Shown here one piece after another: positions 9,102 to 13,610 of a stretch of 13,610 nt of DNA. How positions within the stretch are numbered: the first letter of the stretch is position 1; each line of letters opens with the position of its first letter. Position numbers and translations under genes: made by a program. Source of the stretch: Mucidula mucida. Its lineage: Eukaryota; Basidiomycota; Agaricomycetes; Agaricales; Physalacriaceae. The DNA is taken from the NCBI GenBank assembly GCA_015501055.1, contig JADNYV010000879.1, forward strand, positions 1-13,610, in the 5' to 3' direction. The notes under the pieces are model-generated. The model did no database searches. It was not told the origin of the DNA and worked only from the letters and a program-made list of their open reading frames with translations.

Positions 9102-11351
9102 TCAACACGGCGACGATTTTGACCAATCTGCAGGGGTCCTCAATACCATATGATCTGTTCCTGGAGGCTTGGCTATCCCCTGTAATGCAGACATTTCAGC
9201 ATCAAACGCACTGGAACCTCAAGAATGAAATAGTGATACTGACCGTAGCTGACTGCTCCCGTCCTGCACTCCAGTCTTCATCCTCTGCAAAGCCAGCAAA
9301 TGATACCCTCTTCGCCTTGGACACTTTGACTTTGCATGAACGGTTTTTGGTACTAGTAGGAGCAGTGACCTGTCTGGGCAACAGCGAAGCACTTGCCGGA
9401 GGTGCAACGTATACATCATCGTACTCATCTGAATCAAGTTGGTCGACTTCCTCGTCCATCGCTGTCAATGACAGACGAAACTGATGGAAGCAGAAGGGCC
9501 TGAAGCCGGTCGGGTCTCGCTTTCCTCGCAAACTGGGGAAGTCCTTCTTTCGACCAAACACGACGTGGAATCATCCTCCGTTTTAACAAAGGAGGGGGGC
9601 GACAGCGCAAGGGTTGAATCCATATCCGTCGGCACTGTGCTAGTTTCCGATGATTGCCGAACAGGTTTGAGATAGCTGATAACCTTTGGAGGTGGCGGAG
9701 GAAGAGGAAAAATGGGAGTCAGTGTTGACCTGCTTGGGTTTTGTTTTTGTTTTTCGTCGCGGTTTCGGTAAATCCTTTTTGACCTCCGGATGCGATTTTT
9801 TCTCAAGCTTTTGCTGTGATTCCTTCTTCTGAACCTCTTTCTGTGGTTCTTTCTTTACCTCGTGCGCATGCCTGTCGAAACCTCCGTTCTTGAAACAAGG
9901 CAAATCTTGATCCCAAATGGCCCATTGCGCGCGTCCAAAACAACGATCCCTTGTGACTTTGCGAAAGAAAACGGTGGTACTGAGAACATGGCGAACGCTA
10001 GTCATCCAGGTCTGCTCATCCCGGTTGAAGTAGGGATAGACAGTCGTAATCCAGTCGTATATTTGTTGCAAAGTGAGACGATGCCCAGGGGACGAAAGAA
10101 TGGCCTGACCAATAATGGCTGCGTAGGGTTGGTCTGGTTTCTTTGCTGAGTACGGAAGGGGTGGTAAAGTGTAAGGCGCTTCCTCGTCTTCCTGTCTAAC
10201 ATTCAATCCAGCAGAAAACAGGCAAATAATGCTACTCACAGTTGGTCGTTGCGATGAAGTGGACGTTACGGGTGGCTTGGAGCTACGGGGTTTCGAAGCC
10301 TGTGTTGGAGGTGGAAGATCTGGCGTCTTCGATGTGCCCGCGCTCGAATTTGCATATTGAGGATAATAGAGGTGAAGAATGGAGGATGGAATCAAGGCTG
10401 CTGCTGACTGCTCTGTGCTGGTGGCCGCGCTAAGCGATCGTCCAGCAGTATGGTCTCTGTAATATTTCCGGTGTTGAAGTGGTAAGGGAGCCTATTCGTA
10501 TCAGACCAGTTGTGAGATACGCGACAGGGAAAGAAAGTCACTGACTGATATTGAATTTGACGTATCCATATCTTTGCTAGAATCCACTTCAACGCCTTGT
10601 GATCCTGTTACTTTTCCGTTCTCGGAAATACGCTGATGCTCGATCACTGCATCCATACTAATGTGACGACGTTTCGATATCATGTCTTCCGATTTGACAA
10701 GCGGGGACACGCTCCGCAATGTGTTGGAGCTTCCCTGTGAGACCGAACGCGATGAGATGATTCTCTGTTGTTTGCTGGAGGCCAATGCCGCCCTTTGACG
10801 TTCAAGGATTGTTTCCATGAGTGGACTGCCAGGGTCAGACACATTGGCGGATAGCCTACAGTCTGCAGCGGTTAGGCCAGACAAACCCTCAGCTTGAGAG
10901 GCAGATGCAGGTTGTGAGGAATATATGCCGGGAAGAGCAGTAGGATATGACGCAAAGGGAGTTGTAGGACTATTGGCCTGAAATCCGTTGAGACAAACCA
11001 AGGCAAGAGGACAGAGACAAACTTGACCAAGAGCCTCACGCACATGGTATGGTTGAGACGCTGACTCCAATTTCACTTTCTTTGGTTGATTCCCCAGTTG
11101 ATTCTCGTCCAAGTCAGACCGAGGTCGTTTCTGTTTACGGTCCAGCCAATCGAGCTGTGCTTGGGATATCGAGGCCTGGCACCTGCTTCAGTACCGATAC
11201 TATTTTGTGACAAGACATAGCGCACCATTGACTTTGCCTTGGCTGCGACGGCGGTCGCTGGCGGCCTTGTCGAAGGACCGGTCGTTGATTGCGCATTGGG
11301 AACGGAGGGAGAAGGCTTGGATTTCAGGCGCGAGGAAGAACGGGTCTGCAT
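9102..11351 (-). CDS. Forkhead-domain transcription factor
   Basis: Model: complement of 9102-9179, 9244-9480, 9534-9683, 9730-10191, 10240-10456, 10526-10977, 11044-11175, 11226-11351; about 617 aa. The forkhead (winged-helix) domain lies at about 327-405, all in one exon: KPDQPYAAIIGQAILSSP, LTLQQIYDWITTVYPYF, recognition helix WMTSVRHVLSTTVFFRKV, then a wing ending AQWAIWDQD. Basic clusters RKQKRPR and PKKVKLE (55-61, 73-79) look like nuclear localisation signals. A Ser/Thr/Pro-rich N-terminal half, a Lys/Glu-rich stretch straight after the domain, and an acidic DEEVDQLDSDEYDD segment near the C-terminus complete it. No FHA domain is recognised, so it is not an obvious Fkh1/2 or Fhl1 orthologue. 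Expected role: nuclear, sequence-specific DNA binding. Less certain are the 10457-10525 intron (chosen because it restores frame) and the last exon; without that splice the protein would end at 9202. Confidence 0.85.
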
Positions 11352-12166
11352 GATAGTCCGTGGTCGACAGAATCAACGACCGACCTACACGCAACACGGG
11401 AGGAAGAAACACCACATAACTATTTTCGGACCGACTACCGGTTTGTTGACCGCTAGTTGCCAAACTACGTTGATTTGACGTTGATAGATGCCTCAAACGT
11501 CAACGAAAGTCCTTCTTGACAAGAAAATCTTCAATTACATGGAAATGCAGGGAAATATTGGTAGGCTCGTTAGGACGACACAGCAAAGAGCTATTTGAAT
11601 GCTGCGGCATACGACCAACTGAAATACGATCACGTGTCATCATAAACATAAGACGTCGGGGCGACCTGAGCTTGAGCGCCACAGCTGTACTGCGCCTTGC
11701 TCCTCCAAACGTGCGAGGATAGCATAGCTATATACATCTATACTACTCATACACGTAGGAAGAAGTATCTGGATATCAGTCCCGTACGACCCACTTCCTG
11801 TGGTCAAAATACTTTAATATGAGTTCTTTGACTGTGAGATAAGCCTTTGTAGTTGAGTGTGTGAGATGGTGGGAGATTCTATGGCGCGTTGAATTGAAAG
11901 AACCCTCACGTTGAATCGAGGCTTTACTATTTTTCCCTAAGCTCGAAGATAGTAGCAACTCGCCCTTGAACCCGTTATTCATGGCATTGGCACAAATCTA
12001 ATGAGACTGCTCTAATTGAAGTCACTGTACTGGGTTGTTACCAGTACTTAAACAGTTTGAACGGATAGCTCATGTGTAATGCCGACGGCAAATGCTCTTA
12101 TCGTTTTCATAGATATGCCTTTAATAAGGACGGCCGATAGGCGAACAGTGGCTTTCTCCTTCCACC
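11352..12166. promoter_or_regulatory. Divergent promoter region, forkhead gene / M28 peptidase gene
   Basis: This 815-bp gap separates the starts of two genes that point away from each other, so it should hold both promoters. Short reading frames here have no recognisable features and I do not call a gene. Visible elements are a cluster of ACGTTGA/TGACGT motifs at 11467-11503 on the forkhead side and one ATAAACA, matching the forkhead consensus RTAAAYA, at 11642-11648. No convincing TATA box was seen for either gene. Confidence 0.5.
11467..11503. repeat. ACGTTGAT direct repeat with inverted TTGACGTT / AACGTCAA
   Basis: ACGTTGAT occurs at 11467-11474 and 11478-11485, an 11-bp period. TTGACGTT at 11475-11482 has its exact reverse complement AACGTCAA at 11496-11503. 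All contain the ACGT core, and TGACGT is the half-site used by CREB/ATF-type bZIP proteins. The cluster is about 115-150 bp upstream of the forkhead start codon. Function is inferred only. Confidence 0.4.
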
Positions 12167-13610
12167 ATGAAGAACAAGTACTACACCTTACCAGTCCATG
12201 GTGCAGAGTCCAAGAGGACGCCAGCGAGAAGGACGCTCTACTCGGTGCCTGTAGCACTTGCCTGTTTGGTCGTCGTCGCGTGGAATCGTATTACGCCCTT
12301 TCTCTTACCACATACACCCACTCTGGACGATGTCTTTATCGACAGAGCAGCGGAGGAATTATTCTTGTATGACTTCCAATTTACTCTCTTAGTACCTATC
12401 TAATGACTTGCAGGTCCATACCCAATGAAGAAACTTGCCTCGCCAATTCGCGACATTTCACGCGCAGACCTCATGCTGCCGGGACTGCATATGACCTCTC
12501 CACTGCAATAGACTTCATGCATCTGCTTCAAAAAGAACTGGGCATTGATACGCCGCCTGAGGATCCCATCTTCAAAGCAGGATCTACCGAATCCCGCAAC
12601 TCGACTTTATCCATACCGACCGCGACCTCCCCATACTCATGGATTGATACTTATTACCCGCTTATGAGTGTGCCGCTAGACCGGAGCCTTCAAGTGCTTG
12701 ACACTGATGGTCATATTCTATGGGAGGCTGACCTTGAAGAGAACTGTGACGAAACCGATCCAGAGGCAGGGAAATACCACAACTACGTTCCAGCCTTTCA
12801 TGGATATGGAAAGGACGCGGATGTTACTGGCGAGGTAAGTTGTCATTTCGAGTCCGATGTTGCTGCTGATGCACTACAAAAAGCTTGTTTATGCAAACTA
12901 TGGCGCGAAAGAAGTATGTGTCGGCCAAAACTAACAACGTCACCGCTTATCCTCCCTAGGACTTCGATACCCTTGTTTCTCAAGGCATCAATTTTACGAA
13001 TAAAATTGTTCTAGCGCGCTACGGTGCGAACTCTCGAGGTCTCAAGGTTAAGGCTGCTCAAGACGTCGGTGCCGCGGGAGTTCTAATCTACACCGACACG
13101 CGCGATGACGGTTCAGTTACAGAGGCAAACGGTTACAAACCGTGTGTAACACTCTTTGATTGCTCACTTACAATTTAACGTGGCGTAGGTATCCGCACGG
13201 TCCAGCTCGAAACCCGAACTCGATCGAGCGTGGAACAGTGGCCTTTATAACCGCGTATCCAGGCGATCCAACCACACCCGATTATCCTGCCTACGAGAAC
13301 GCTACAAGAATGGAATCCCTAAATTTACCCACTATCCCCAGTCTGCCGCTTTCTTCGGCCAATGCCGTCAAGCTCTTGCGGTATTACGAAGGCGGTGGGG
13401 CGTCGGTTGGACTCGTCAATCATGGTACGTTTTTGAATCATGTCCTAGGATCACGAAGTGATGCGTGGTGACTAGCTAAGGAAAAGATTATGCCTATTTG
13501 GAACACTATGGCCGTCATTCCTGGACATGTTACTGACGAAATTGTTATGGTTGGCAATCACCGAGACGGTACATCATTTTCAAGTTCAGTTGTCTATTCG
13601 TTAACTGACG
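12167..13610 (+). CDS. M28B metallopeptidase (glutamate carboxypeptidase II-like), 5' part
   Basis: Model: 12167-12366, 12414-12834, 12884-12913, 12960-13141, 13189-13424, 13476-13568, then a donor GTACAT and an intron running off the window; 387 aa so far. Five GT-AG introns of 46-51 bp keep frame, and exon 3 is only 30 nt (LVYANYGAKE). A short basic N-terminus is followed by a hydrophobic segment (about residues 25-47), giving a type II membrane protein with the catalytic part outside or in the vacuole lumen. IPNEETCLANSRHFTRRPH starts the ectodomain. A PA domain follows from about residue 208 (KIVLARYGANSRGLKVKAAQ, then GAAGVLIYTD). The last exon ends EIVMVGNHRD; its His is the expected first zinc ligand of this family. 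Relatives include human PSMA and yeast Tre1/Vps70. Most of the catalytic domain and the dimerisation domain lie beyond the window, so activity cannot be judged. Confidence 0.9.

Noticed and set aside
8816..9484. 222-codon open frame on the plus strand
   Set aside because: It runs antisense through the last exons of the forkhead gene and its 3' flank. The translation is Ser-rich with no domain, and the spliced forkhead frame on the other strand explains the region better.
9729..9860. Lys/Glu-rich stretch after the forkhead domain as a coiled coil
   Set aside because: It is charged and repetitive but lacks regular hydrophobic heptad positions; more likely a disordered linker.
11642..11648. ATAAACA as an autoregulatory forkhead site
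   Set aside because: A single 7-bp match in 815 bp is close to chance, and this protein's recognition helix is not canonical, so the consensus may not apply.
11516..11982. Short open frames on both strands in the divergent promoter
   Set aside because: About 60-70 codons each, no domain or signal features, and none extends by plausible splicing.

Overview
The window looks like nuclear DNA of a filamentous fungus, most likely a basidiomycete (Agaricomycete type). The coding regions are broken by many very short introns, about 46-69 bp, nearly all GT-AG, and the genes sit close together on both strands. The taxonomic call is inference from gene architecture; no database was searched.

Five protein genes can be reconstructed by splicing in frame. 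From left to right: (1) 278-1381, minus: a 313-aa NmrA/isoflavone-reductase-like NAD(P)-binding protein, 4 exons. (2) 1889-5388, minus: a secreted GH92 alpha-mannosidase of 781 aa in 23 exons, including a 9-nt microexon and two GC-AG introns. (3) 5666-8783, minus: an intracellular-type GH2 beta-mannosidase of about 869 aa in 11 exons. Its reading frame is broken twice, each time by the apparent loss of one base. (4) 9102-11351, minus: a forkhead-domain transcription factor of about 617 aa, 8 exons in the model given. (5) 12167 to beyond the window end, plus: the N-terminal half of an M28B (glutamate carboxypeptidase II / transferrin-receptor-like) membrane metallopeptidase with a PA domain. 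The window ends just after its first zinc-ligand motif. Intergenic gaps are 277, 507, 277, 318 and 815 bp; no RNA gene, transposon or CRISPR array was seen.

The most coherent functional theme is mannose release. An exo-alpha-mannosidase with a signal peptide and a beta-mannosidase without one are adjacent and head-to-tail. Together they could take apart alpha-mannan or N-glycan material outside the cell and Man-beta-linked oligosaccharides inside it. Co-regulation with the neighbouring forkhead factor is only a hypothesis.

The points most worth checking are the 9-nt microexon (2678-2686) followed by a GC-AG intron, a second GC-AG intron at 3592-3644, the two single-base frame breaks in the beta-mannosidase (about 7003 and 5899), and the divergent recognition helix of the forkhead domain.
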